From Lysobacteraceae bacterium NML93-0793 (GTDB lineage Bacteria; Pseudomonadota; Gammaproteobacteria; Xanthomonadales; Xanthomonadaceae), in assembly GCA_002324875.1 (NCBI GenBank), contig NTJG01000004.1, positions 62,001-126,000 of the forward strand: a stretch of DNA of 64,000 nucleotides, given 5' to 3'. The notes under the pieces were generated by a model. That model did no database searches and was not told where the DNA came from. It worked only from the letters and a program-made list of their open reading frames with translations. How positions within the stretch are numbered: the stretch's first letter is position 1; every line of letters starts with the position of its first letter. Below, piece after piece: positions 39,245 through 48,077 of this stretch. The position numbers and the translations under genes were made by a program.

Positions 39245-40527
39245 GGGCGGCCTCCGCTGGAGCGGCTGCCGCGGTCTGTGGAATCGGTCATGGGACTCTG
39301 CACTTCTCGGGGTACGACGGGGGGAGGCGGAATCACGACGGGCGCTTCGTTGCGCGCGCGTCGCCAGGTCAGCAGCGCATGCACCGCCAGGCCGAACACC
39401 AGGCCCCAGAAGGCGGCACCCAGGCCGAGCAGCGACATGCCCGATGCCGACACGATGAAGGTCACCAGTGCGGCGTCGCGGTGTTCGGGCTGCGACAGCG
39501 TGGCGGTGAGCGAATTGGAGATGGCCGGGAACAGCGCGAGGCCGGCGAGGGTGGCGATCAGTTCGGCCGGCAGCATCGCGAACAGCGCGATCACCGTGCC
39601 GGCGAAGAAGCCGAACAGCGTGTAGACCAGACCGGCGACGACACCGGCGACGTAGCGGCGGCGCGGATCCTCGTTGGCTTCGGTGCCCATGCAGATCGCG
39701 GCGGTGACCGCGGCCGGCGTGAGGCCGTGGCAGCCGAGCGGCGCGAGCAGGGCCGAACCCGCGCCTGCCCAGGTCACCAGCGGGCGCGCCGGCGGCGTGT
39801 CGTAGCCGCTGTTGCGGATCAGCGCCAGGCCCGGCACGAACTGCCCGGTCAACGCGACCACGAACAGCGGTAGCGCGATGTTCACGATGGCCTGCCACTC
39901 GAAGCGCGGCGTGGTCCACATCGGCGTGGTCAGGTGCAGCGCCGGTGCCGGGCCACTGATCTGCCCCGCGAGCAGTGCATAGGCGACGCCACTGATGAGC
40001 ACCGCCAGCGCGGCGTAACGCGGGAACCAGCGCCGGCCGATGAAGAACGCGAAGAACATCGTCAGCACAAGGAAGGGCTGGCCGGCCATGCCGACGAAGA
40101 GTTTCGTCGCGAAGCCGAACAGGATGCCGGCGAGCATCGCCGCGGTGATCGCTGCGGGCAGTTTCGACACAATGCGGTCGAACATGCCAGACAGGCCGAC
40201 GAAGAGGATCGCGAGTGCGGCCACCAGATAGGCGCCGACGGCAACCGCGAAGTCGACGTTGGGCAGGATTGACAGCAGCAGCACCGAACCCGGGATCGAC
40301 CACGCCACTACCACCGGCACGCAATAGCGCAGGCTCAGGCCCATGCACAGCAGGCCGCTGCCGATCGAGATCGCCCAGACCCACGAGGCGACGATGTCGG
40401 CCGGCAGGAATGCACCGGCCTGGAACACGATCACCGCCGGGCCCGCATAGGCGATCACGGTGGAGACGATGCCGGCCAGGATGGCCGACATCGACACGTC
40501 GCGCGAGAACTGGCGGACGACGCCCAT
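39241..40527 (-). CDS. benE: BenE-family benzoate transporter
   Basis: A 428-aa inner-membrane protein with about 12 hydrophobic helices. The BenE features are the N-terminal SAILAGIVSTVIAYAGPAVIVFQAG segment, the mid-protein VVALTGQFVPGLALIRNSGYDTP segment and GCHGLTPAAVTAAICMG near residues 275-290. BenE proteins import benzoate by proton symport. The ATG at 40527 is used because homologues begin near the first helix. The C-terminus is Pro-rich and hydrophilic. It follows the MFS symporter gene by 7 bases. Confidence 0.92.
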   Translation of the reverse strand: MGVVRQFSRDVSMSAILAGIVSTVIAYAGPAVIVFQAGAFLPADIVASWVWAISIGSGLLCMGLSLRYCVPVVVAWSIPGSVLLLSILPNVDFAVAVGAYLVAALAILFVGLSGMFDRIVSKLPAAITAAMLAGILFGFATKLFVGMAGQPFLVLTMFFAFFIGRRWFPRYAALAVLISGVAYALLAGQISGPAPALHLTTPMWTTPRFEWQAIVNIALPLFVVALTGQFVPGLALIRNSGYDTPPARPLVTWAGAGSALLAPLGCHGLTPAAVTAAICMGTEANEDPRRRYVAGVVAGLVYTLFGFFAGTVIALFAMLPAELIATLAGLALFPAISNSLTATLSQPEHRDAALVTFIVSASGMSLLGLGAAFWGLVFGLAVHALLTWRRARNEAPVVIPPPPVVPREVQSPMTDSTDRGSRSSGGRP

Positions 40528-40534
40528 CAGCAAC

Positions 40535-41878
40535 TCAGGACTGTGCCGTCGCCACGACGGCCGGCTGCGTCCGCGCGGCGCCGCGCATCGAGATCGCATA
40601 GACCAAGGTCGCGATCGTCGCGATCAGGGCCGGGATCGCGAAGATCAGGAAGTTCTGCTGCAGCGGAAGTTCCTTCGCCAGCAGTACGCCGCCGAGGGTC
40701 GGGCCGACGATCGCGCCGATGCGGCCCACGCCGGATGCCCAGCCCAGGCCGGTCGAACGCACCGACAGGTCGTAGAGCTGCGCGACGCTGGCGTAGAGCA
40801 GGATCTGCGTGCCGATGACGGTCGCACCCGCAATGAACACCAGGGTGAACAGTGCCGCGACCGGCAGGCTGTAGCCGATCAGCGCGATCGACACCGTGGC
40901 CGCGACGAAGAACGCGACGACGACCTTCGGCAGACCGAAGCGGTCGCCGAGCCAGCCGCCGAGGATCGCGCCGACCATGCCGCCGAAGTTCAGCGAGAAC
41001 AGGGTCAGCAGGCTGGCACGCTCGGCATAGCCGGCTTCCTGCATCACCTTCGGCAGCCACGAGCTGAGCAGGAACACCAGCAGCAGGCAGCAGAAGAACG
41101 CGGTCCATAGCATCAGCGTCTGCAAGGATCGGCCATGTCGGAACAGTTCCGGCAGCGAGGCCTTGCCGCCCTTGGAATCGGCGACGACCAGCGTCTGCTG
41201 CGCGGGGAGCGGCGCACTCGCGGTGAGCTTCGCGAGCACGGCCTTGGCCTTGTCCTGTTCGCCACGCTTGATCAGGAAACCGAGCGACTCGGGCAGCTTC
41301 CACCAGATCAGCGGCAGGAACAGCAGCGGGATCGCGGCGATCCAGAACATCGGCCGCCAGCCGACGGCCGGAATCATGAAGATGCCCAGGCCCGCGGAGA
41401 TCATGCCGCCGAGCGAATAGCCGCTGAACATCAGCGCGACCATCGTGCCGCGCAGACGCTTGGGCGAGTACTCGCTGACCAGCGCGACCGCGTTCGGCAT
41501 CAGGCCGCCGCAGCCCATGCCGGCGAGGAAGCGCGCGATCTTGAACTGCGTCGGATCCTGCGCGAAGCCGGTGAAGAAGGTAGCCACGGTGAACAGCACG
41601 AAGCTGATCAGCACGCCGGTCCGGCGGCCGGCCTTGTCGGCCAGCGAGCCGAACAGCAGGGCGCCGAACAGCATGCCGAACAGTGCCCAGGCCTGCAGGA
41701 TGCCGGCCTCCGGCTTGGTCAGGCCCCACTCGTCGATCAGCGTGGGCAGCACCGTGCCCGCGATGAAGACGTCGTAGCCGTCCACCACCAGCAGTAGGCC
41801 GCAGATCGCGACCACGCTCCACTGGAATCCGCCGAAGCGGGTCTTGTCGATAATCCCGTTTACATCAACGCTGTTCAT
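40535..41878 (-). CDS. MFS aromatic acid:H+ symporter (BenK/PcaK-like)
   Basis: A 447-aa member of the AAHS family of the major facilitator superfamily with 12 predicted helices. The diagnostic DGYDVFIAGTVLP segment in helix 1 (residues ~33-45) carries the acidic residues needed for aromatic-acid transport. The MFS loop motif GSLADKAGRRTG follows helix 2 near residue 80. BenK, PcaK and MucK are not separable by reading alone; benzoate is the likely substrate given the neighbours, a second uptake route beside BenE. The ATG at 41878 (GGAG upstream) is preferred to a GTG two codons earlier. Confidence 0.9.
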   Translation of the reverse strand: MNSVDVNGIIDKTRFGGFQWSVVAICGLLLVVDGYDVFIAGTVLPTLIDEWGLTKPEAGILQAWALFGMLFGALLFGSLADKAGRRTGVLISFVLFTVATFFTGFAQDPTQFKIARFLAGMGCGGLMPNAVALVSEYSPKRLRGTMVALMFSGYSLGGMISAGLGIFMIPAVGWRPMFWIAAIPLLFLPLIWWKLPESLGFLIKRGEQDKAKAVLAKLTASAPLPAQQTLVVADSKGGKASLPELFRHGRSLQTLMLWTAFFCCLLLVFLLSSWLPKVMQEAGYAERASLLTLFSLNFGGMVGAILGGWLGDRFGLPKVVVAFFVAATVSIALIGYSLPVAALFTLVFIAGATVIGTQILLYASVAQLYDLSVRSTGLGWASGVGRIGAIVGPTLGGVLLAKELPLQQNFLIFAIPALIATIATLVYAISMRGAARTQPAVVATAQS

Positions 41879-41959
41879 GCTCACTCCGGAAAAGAAACGA
41901 TGGCGCGCGATGGGCCGCGCGCCATGGCCTGCCTGTCGCAGGCGTGCATCGTCCGACGG

Positions 41960-43252
41960 TCAAACCGTCCTGTCTGCCTCGACCTTGGTGGAAGCGTCGA
42001 TCCGCGCGCGCGCGGTCGCGACTTCGGCATCGAGGTCGTGGTTCCAGATCCAGTCGAAGCGCGTTTCCAGCGTGTGGCCGAGCAGGGCGTCTTCGTCGCC
42101 GACGCGCGGATCGCGCAGCTCGTAGAGTTCGCCGGCTTCCCACGAGGTCTGCTGCACGCGGCAGGCGCGCGGGCGGCGCACCGCGTCGTAGGCTGCCAGC
42201 AGTTCGGGCAGGCGTTCACGCGCGATCGCGGGATCGGCGAGCAACTGCGCGAAGAAATACGCGTCTTCCAGACCTTGGCCTGCGCCGGCGCCCTGGTGCG
42301 GCAACATCGCGTGCGCGGCGTCGCCGATCAGGGCGAGGCGGCCGTGCACGTAGCCGTGCAGTTGCGCGAGTTCATGCAGCGCCCAGTGGGTCGGCGTGTC
42401 GATGCACTTGAGCAGCGTGCGTGCGGCGACGCCCCAGTGCGCGAAGGCCTCGAGCATCTCGCGACGGCTGGCTTCGCGCACCCAGGATTGGCCGGTCGGC
42501 CATTGCGGATTCGCATCGCTGCGGTCGGAGACGAACGCGACCACGTTGATCAGCCGGCCCTGCTTCACCGGGAAGCTCAGGATGTGCGCATCGAGGCCGA
42601 GGATCATCTGCGGCACATCGATCAGATGCGTGTCGACGCCGGCCGCTTCGAAGGCGCGGCGCAGGCGGTCGCTCTCGATCATGCCGCGATAGGCGCAGGT
42701 GCCGGTGAAGCGCGGTGCGACCGGCGCCTGACCAAGGCCACGCAGCACATCGTCGCGCAGGTTGGACTTGATGCCGTCCGAGGCGATCACGATGTCGGCC
42801 TCGTGATCGGTGCCGTCGGCGAAGTGCACGCGCGCGCTGTCGGCACCGTGTTCGATGCGCGTCGCGCGCTTGTTGAACTGCGTCATGCCCATCGGCAGGC
42901 GCGTCGCCAGTGCATCGAGAAAGTCGGCGCGGTGCACCGAGGACTGGCCCACGCCCGGTGCGCGGCTGGTGCCGAGCAGGCGCGCGTCGTCGCTGTGACG
43001 CCATTCGAACCAGATGTCGCGCCACGGGTCCGGCGTGTGGTCGGCCAGCGCGGCGTACGGCTCGCCCATGCCCAGACCGGTGATCGCGCGCACCGCGTTC
43101 GCACCGAAGGACACACCGGCGCCGATCTCGCCGAAGGCGCGCGCCGACTCGAACAGCTTCACGTCGAGATGGGCGTGGTCCTTCAGGCCGAGTGCGAGGC
43201 CGACACCGGCAATGCCGCCGCCGACGATGGCCACGCGCACCGGCGCGCTCAT
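41960..43252 (-). CDS. FAD monooxygenase, salicylate-hydroxylase-like
   Basis: A 430-aa class A flavoprotein monooxygenase. It has the dinucleotide motif VAIVGGGIAGVGLAL at residues 7-21, the DG motif ASDGIKSNLRDD near residue 157, and the FAD ribityl motif LIGDAAHAMLPHQGAGAGQGLEDA near residue 300. FGEIGAGVSFGANAVRAI is typical of salicylate 1-monooxygenases, which convert salicylate plus NADH and O2 to catechol and CO2. That product feeds CatA in this same cluster. 3-hydroxybenzoate 6-hydroxylase and 6-hydroxynicotinate 3-monooxygenase are related alternatives. Confidence 0.8.
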   Translation of the reverse strand: MSAPVRVAIVGGGIAGVGLALGLKDHAHLDVKLFESARAFGEIGAGVSFGANAVRAITGLGMGEPYAALADHTPDPWRDIWFEWRHSDDARLLGTSRAPGVGQSSVHRADFLDALATRLPMGMTQFNKRATRIEHGADSARVHFADGTDHEADIVIASDGIKSNLRDDVLRGLGQAPVAPRFTGTCAYRGMIESDRLRRAFEAAGVDTHLIDVPQMILGLDAHILSFPVKQGRLINVVAFVSDRSDANPQWPTGQSWVREASRREMLEAFAHWGVAARTLLKCIDTPTHWALHELAQLHGYVHGRLALIGDAAHAMLPHQGAGAGQGLEDAYFFAQLLADPAIARERLPELLAAYDAVRRPRACRVQQTSWEAGELYELRDPRVGDEDALLGHTLETRFDWIWNHDLDAEVATARARIDASTKVEADRTV

Positions 43253-43339
43253 GCCTGTGCTCCTGCGAATGCGTCGGTGTTCCGGAAACGGATGGTCATG
43301 GCGTTGTCTCCATGTGGGGGAGGGAATGCATGGACATGG

Positions 43340-44065
43340 TCAGACGCCCAGATAACCGGCCAGCGCCGGCGATGCGGCCACGTCGGGCGAGGCGCCCTGC
43401 AGCACGACGGCGCCCTTCTGCATCACCAGGGCGCGGTCCGAACGCGCGAGCACCTTGCGGTAGTCGCGGTCGACGATCAGCGTGGCGATGCCGCTGTCGC
43501 GGATCTCGTCGATGACCCGCCAGATCTCTGCGACGATCAACGGCGCCAGACCTTCGGTGGCCTCGTCGAGGATGATCAGGTCGGGATGGGTCATCAGCGC
43601 ACGGCCGATCGACAGCATCTGCTGCTCGCCGCCGGAGAGCTGGCCGCCCATGTTGCCAATGCGTTCGCCGAGCCTGGGAAAGGTCGCCATGACCCGCTCG
43701 AAAGTCCAGTCGTTGCGGCCGCCGTTGCCGGCGCGTGCCGCCATCAGCAGGTTCTCCTTCACCGACAGGTTCGGGAACACGCCGCGGCCTTCGGGCACAT
43801 AGGCCACGCCGAGGCGCGCGATCTGGTGTGCCGCCGCGCGCGAGGTGTCCTGGCCGTTGACCGAGACCGTGCCCTTGCGCTGCGCGACCAGGCCCATCAG
43901 GCAGCGGATCAGCGTGCTCTTGCCCATGCCGTTGCGGCCGAGCAGACCGACGGTTTCGCCCGGCTCGATCACCAGATCGACACCGTGCAGCACATGGCTG
44001 GAGCCGTACCAGGCGTGGATCTGCTGGGCGCGCACCACCGGCACGCGGTCGTCGACGACGCTCAT
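43340..44065 (-). CDS. ABC transporter ATPase, LivF-type
   Basis: A 241-aa ATP-binding subunit of a branched-chain-amino-acid-type (HAAT) ABC transporter. It has Walker A GRNGMGKST near residue 43, Q-loop region VPEGRGVF, signature LSGGEQQM near residue 140, and Walker B LIILDEATEGLAP. The EGRG motif and the H-loop VDRDY (Asp-Arg in place of the usual His) are noteworthy; LivF proteins usually have VEQN here. It starts 4 bases inside the livG-type gene end. Confidence 0.92.
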   Translation of the reverse strand: MSVVDDRVPVVRAQQIHAWYGSSHVLHGVDLVIEPGETVGLLGRNGMGKSTLIRCLMGLVAQRKGTVSVNGQDTSRAAAHQIARLGVAYVPEGRGVFPNLSVKENLLMAARAGNGGRNDWTFERVMATFPRLGERIGNMGGQLSGGEQQMLSIGRALMTHPDLIILDEATEGLAPLIVAEIWRVIDEIRDSGIATLIVDRDYRKVLARSDRALVMQKGAVVLQGASPDVAASPALAGYLGV

Positions 44066-44829
44066 GCCGCGTCCTCCAGTGTTTCGTCACCGAGATAGGC
44101 CGCGCGCACGCCGGGATCGTTGCGCACATGATCCGGCGCGCCGGATGCGATGACGCTGCCGTTGACCATCACGGTGATGCGGTCGGCGGCGCGGAACACC
44201 GCGTCCATGTCGTGTTCGACCAGCAGGATCGCGTGCTCGGATTTGAGCGTGCCCAGCAGCGTGAGCATGCGTTCGGTTTCCTCCGCGCCCATGCCGGCCA
44301 GCGGTTCGTCGAGCAGCAGCACCTTCGGCGCCGTCGCCAGACACATCGCGACTTCGAGCTGGCGTTTCTGGCCGTGCGACAACGCACCGGCGACGCGCGT
44401 GCCGAAGTTCGACAGGCCGGCCTTCTCCATCGCCAGCGTCGCGGCCGCGATGCTGTCGGCGCAGCGGGCGGCATCCTGCCACCAGCGCCAGGCCTTCTGT
44501 TGCCGCGCCTGCGCGGCGAGACGGCAGTTCTCGAACACGGTGAAGCCCGGATAGATCGTGTTGCGCTGGTAGCTGCGGCCCAGGCCCGCCTGCGCGCGCC
44601 GCGGCTGCGACCACGCGGTCGCATCCTGGCCCAGCAGTTCGACGCGGCCGGCCGACAGCGGAATCTCGCCCGACAGCAGATTGATCAGCGTCGACTTGCC
44701 GGCGCCGTTGGTGCCGATCACCGCATGCACCTCGCCCTGCGCGAGTTCGATGCCGACGTCGTTGACGGCGACGAGGCCGCCCCAGCGCCGGGTGATCCCG
44801 GTGCCGCGCAGCAGTACGGTCCTGCTCAT
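44062..44829 (-). CDS. ABC transporter ATPase, LivG-type
   Basis: A 255-aa second ATP-binding subunit. It has Walker A GTNGAGKST near residue 41, LGRSYQRNTIYPGFTVFEN in the Q-loop region, signature LSHGQKRQLEVAM near residue 157, Walker B LLLDEPLAGM and H-loop LVEHDMD. The start ATG at 44829 overlaps the livM-type stop by 4 bases. Confidence 0.92.
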   Translation of the reverse strand: MSRTVLLRGTGITRRWGGLVAVNDVGIELAQGEVHAVIGTNGAGKSTLINLLSGEIPLSAGRVELLGQDATAWSQPRRAQAGLGRSYQRNTIYPGFTVFENCRLAAQARQQKAWRWWQDAARCADSIAAATLAMEKAGLSNFGTRVAGALSHGQKRQLEVAMCLATAPKVLLLDEPLAGMGAEETERMLTLLGTLKSEHAILLVEHDMDAVFRAADRITVMVNGSVIASGAPDHVRNDPGVRAAYLGDETLEDAA

Positions 44830-45815
44830 GCGACTTCTCCTTGCGGCTGCGGCGTACCGCGCAGGCGGCGTCGCAGCTGCGCGGGCAGATCGACGAGGCC
44901 CTTGGGCAGCAGGGCCACGCACACGATGATCGACAGACCCATGCCCAGGCTCCAGTGCTTGGCGAAATCGCCGAACACTGCGCTGGACTTGAAGAACTCC
45001 TGCAGCAGCACGAACACGAACGCGCCGACCAGTGCGCCACGCAAGTGGCCCATGCCGCCGAGGATGACCATCAGCAGCACCGCCGCCGACTGGTGCCAGC
45101 TCAGCATTTCCGGATTGACGAAGCCGTCCTTGACCGCGAACAGGAAGCCGGCGAGGCCGGCGATCGCACCGGACACCACGAACGCGGCGAGCTTGTAGGG
45201 ATAGGTGCGGAAGCCCGACGAGCGCATGCGCTGTTCGTTGTCGCGGATGCCGGCCAGCGCACGGCCGAAGCGCGAGCGCAGCAGCAGCGCGAGCAGGCCG
45301 AACATCGCGATAAGCGTGGCCCAGACCACGTAGTACAGCGTCATCGGCTTGCCCAGATCGAGCAGGCTGCCGAGCACCGGGCGCGTGTAGAGGTAGATGC
45401 CGTCGCTGCCGCCGCCCAGTGGCGTGTCGTGCACCACGTAGTAGGCCATCTGCGCAAAGGCCAGCGTCACCATGATGAAGTACACGCCCTGCGTGCGCAG
45501 CGACAGCGAACCGACCACCAGTGCGTAGATCGCGGCCGCCAGCACCGCCGCGGGCAGCAGCAACAGCGCCGAGCCGGCACCGGACTCCGGCGACAGCAGC
45601 ACCGTCGCGTATGCACCGATGCCGAAGAACGCCGCGTGGCCGAAGCACACCAGACCGGTGCTGCCGACCAGCAGTTCCAGACTCAGCGCGAAAATCGCCA
45701 GGATCATGATCTTGCTGATCAGGTCCACGCCCCAGCCGGTCGCACCGAGCGGAAACAGCGCCAGTGCCAAGAACAGCAGCGCGACGAACCAGGCTTTCGA
45801 GGATTTGAAATTCAT
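44826..45815 (-). CDS. ABC transporter permease, LivM-type
   Basis: A 329-aa permease with an N-terminal helix (AWFVALLFLALALFPLG) and about nine further helices. It has the LivM signature SLELLVGSTGLVCFGHAAFFGIGAYATVLL near residues 45-75 and the EAA-like cytoplasmic loop GLRDNEQRMRSSGF (here AGIRDNEQRMRSSGFRTYPYK) near residue 195 for ATPase contact. Confidence 0.92.
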   Translation of the reverse strand: MNFKSSKAWFVALLFLALALFPLGATGWGVDLISKIMILAIFALSLELLVGSTGLVCFGHAAFFGIGAYATVLLSPESGAGSALLLLPAAVLAAAIYALVVGSLSLRTQGVYFIMVTLAFAQMAYYVVHDTPLGGGSDGIYLYTRPVLGSLLDLGKPMTLYYVVWATLIAMFGLLALLLRSRFGRALAGIRDNEQRMRSSGFRTYPYKLAAFVVSGAIAGLAGFLFAVKDGFVNPEMLSWHQSAAVLLMVILGGMGHLRGALVGAFVFVLLQEFFKSSAVFGDFAKHWSLGMGLSIIVCVALLPKGLVDLPAQLRRRLRGTPQPQGEVA

Positions 45816-45819
45816 ATGC

Positions 45820-46701
45820 TCACCCCGCCTTGAACAGGCCTGCCGGCTTCCAGAGCAGGATCAGCGCCATCAGGATGTAGACCATCAGGCCGGCGGCCTG
45901 CGGCATGAGGACCTTGCCGAACGTGTCGACGATGCCGATCAGCAGCGCGGCGAGAAATGCGCCGCGGATCGAGCCGATGCCGCCGATCACCACGACGACG
46001 AAACAGATGATCAGGATCGAACCGCCCATGTTCGGATACACCGACGACACCGGTGCGGCGACCATGCCGGCCAGCGCGGCCAGTGCGACACCGGCGGCGA
46101 ACACCACGCGGTAGAGGAACTTGATGTCCACGCCCAGCGCCTGGACCATCTCGCGGTTCACCGAACCGGCGCGGATCATCATGCCCAGCCGCGTGCGGGT
46201 GAAGACCAGATACATGCCCAGCGCCACGGCCAGACACACCGCCGAGATGAAGAGCCGGTAGACCGGGTACGTCATCAGGTCGCCGAGCGGTATCGACCCG
46301 GAGAGCCACTGCGGCACCACCACGCCGTGCACGTCGTTGCCGACCAGCAGGCTGCGCAGTTCCTCGAACACGAGGATCAGGCCGTAGGTCATCAGCACCT
46401 GCTGCAGATGGTCGCGGTCGTAGAGAAAACTGAAGAACGCCCACTCGATCAGGTAGCCCAGCAGCACCGCCAGCACCAGCCCAAGCAGCAGCGTGGTGAA
46501 GAAGCCACCGCCCACGACCTGGGCCACGACCGGCGACAGGCCGAAGGCCATGTAGGCACCGATCATGTAGAAGCTGCTGTGCGCGAGGTTGATGACGCCC
46601 ATGATCCCGAAGATCAGCGTCAGCCCCGATGCGACGAGGAACAGCAGGAGTCCGTATTGCAGTGCGTTGAGGCACTGGATCAGGAACGTGGTGGAATCCA
46701 T
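45820..46701 (-). CDS. ABC transporter permease, LivH-type
   Basis: A 293-aa permease with about eight helices. Conserved LivH features are QYGLLLFLVASGLTLIFGIMGVINLAHSSFYMIGAY at residues 16-50 and the C-terminal GGIGSIRGAFLAALLIGIVDTF. GMMIRAGSVNREMVQALGVD is the cytoplasmic coupling loop. The ATG at 46701 begins the family-like N-terminus; it is 4 bases from the livM-type start. Confidence 0.92.
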   Translation of the reverse strand: MDSTTFLIQCLNALQYGLLLFLVASGLTLIFGIMGVINLAHSSFYMIGAYMAFGLSPVVAQVVGGGFFTTLLLGLVLAVLLGYLIEWAFFSFLYDRDHLQQVLMTYGLILVFEELRSLLVGNDVHGVVVPQWLSGSIPLGDLMTYPVYRLFISAVCLAVALGMYLVFTRTRLGMMIRAGSVNREMVQALGVDIKFLYRVVFAAGVALAALAGMVAAPVSSVYPNMGGSILIICFVVVVIGGIGSIRGAFLAALLIGIVDTFGKVLMPQAAGLMVYILMALILLWKPAGLFKAG

Positions 46702-46780
46702 TGGGAAGTCCGGTGTCTGGCGCTTGCGGGCCGGAAGACGGCGCCCGGACGGATGACTCCATCCGGGCGCTGCGTGGGCG

Positions 46781-47989
46781 TCAGAGCGTGCAGCCGCGCG
46801 CCGGGTCGGCCAGTGCCGCCGAAGCGACCTCGACCACGCGGTTCTGCTTGTCGACGACCTGGCGCAGGTAGATGTCCTGCACCGGGTTGTGCGCGCGCGA
46901 CATCGTGAAATCGCCGCGCGGGCTGTGGATCGTCGCGCCGCGGATCGCGGCCGCGAAGTCGGCCTTGCGGCTGACGTCGCCACCGACGGCTTCCAGACCG
47001 ATCGCCGCCATCTGCGCCGCGTCGTAACCCTGCACCGCGTAGACGTCCGGCACCAGCTTGTACTTCTCGCTGTAGGTCTTGCGGAACTCGCGATCGACGT
47101 CGGAGTCGAGGCCGTCGGCGTAGTGCAATGTGGTCATCAGGCCGTCGGCCGATGCGCCCTGCGCTTCCAGCGTGCCGTCGGTGAGGAAGCCCGCGCCGTA
47201 CAGCGGAATGCGGTCCTTGAGACCGGCGGCCGCGTAGTCGTTGACGAACTTCACCGCGCCGGCGCCGGCGAAGAAGGTGTAGACCGCGTCCGGCTTGAGT
47301 GCGGCGATCTCGGTCAGCAGCGCCTGGAACTCGACGTTGGGGAAAGGCAGGTTGAGTTCGCCCACCACTTCGCCGCCGTTCTGCTCGAAGGCTTCGCGGA
47401 AGCCGCCGGTCGACTCGTCGCCTGCCGAATACTTCCAGGTGATCGTGACGACGCGCTTGTGACCGCGCTCGGCCATCACTTCGCCCATCGCATAGCCCGA
47501 CTGCCACATGCTGAAGGAGCTTCGGAAGATGTTCTCGGCGCACAGCGGGCCGGTGATCGCGTTGACGCCGGCATTGGTGACGAAGAACAGCGTGTTGCTT
47601 TCCTTGGCCGCGCGCGCCATCGCCAGCGCCACGCCCGAATGCGCGGTGCCGACGAGGATGTCTACCTTGTCGCGCATGATCAGCTTGTTGACGTTGTCGG
47701 TGGCCTTGGCCGGATCCGATTCGTCGTCGACGCGGACGAACTCGACGTCGTAGCCGCCGAGCTTGCCGTCGTGCGCATCGACGTACTGGCGGAAACCGTT
47801 CTCCATCGCGTTGCCGAGCGCGGCGTAGGTACCGGTGTACGGCATCATGAAGCCGACCTTGATCTTGCCGGCCGCGGCCGGTGTGGACGCGGTGGACGTG
47901 GTGGCCGGTTGTTCGCCCGAACAGGCGGTGATGGCCAGTGTGACGCCCAGCGTGAGGGCCATCGCGATGCTCTTGGACAGCAGTTTCAT
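46781..47989 (-). CDS. ABC transporter substrate-binding lipoprotein
   Basis: A 402-aa Leu/Ile/Val-binding-protein-like periplasmic lipoprotein. A signal peptide ends in lipobox LAITAC near residue 23, followed by a Thr/Ala linker and the type I periplasmic-binding fold (IKVGFMMPYTGTYAALGNAMENG near residue 45). It is the first gene of the transporter set (binding protein, two permeases, two ATPases). Because the set sits inside the benzoate/catechol cluster and related proteins bind aromatic acids, an aromatic ligand is likely, but it is not proven. Confidence 0.92.
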   Translation of the reverse strand: MKLLSKSIAMALTLGVTLAITACSGEQPATTSTASTPAAAGKIKVGFMMPYTGTYAALGNAMENGFRQYVDAHDGKLGGYDVEFVRVDDESDPAKATDNVNKLIMRDKVDILVGTAHSGVALAMARAAKESNTLFFVTNAGVNAITGPLCAENIFRSSFSMWQSGYAMGEVMAERGHKRVVTITWKYSAGDESTGGFREAFEQNGGEVVGELNLPFPNVEFQALLTEIAALKPDAVYTFFAGAGAVKFVNDYAAAGLKDRIPLYGAGFLTDGTLEAQGASADGLMTTLHYADGLDSDVDREFRKTYSEKYKLVPDVYAVQGYDAAQMAAIGLEAVGGDVSRKADFAAAIRGATIHSPRGDFTMSRAHNPVQDIYLRQVVDKQNRVVEVASAALADPARGCTL

Positions 47990-48077
47990 GTGGATTCCTT
48001 GGGTCTTGGTGGCGGCGCGCAGGGGCGCGCCTCGCCGATGCGGTGGAGGCCGGGCAGCGACGCCGCCCGGCACCGGG

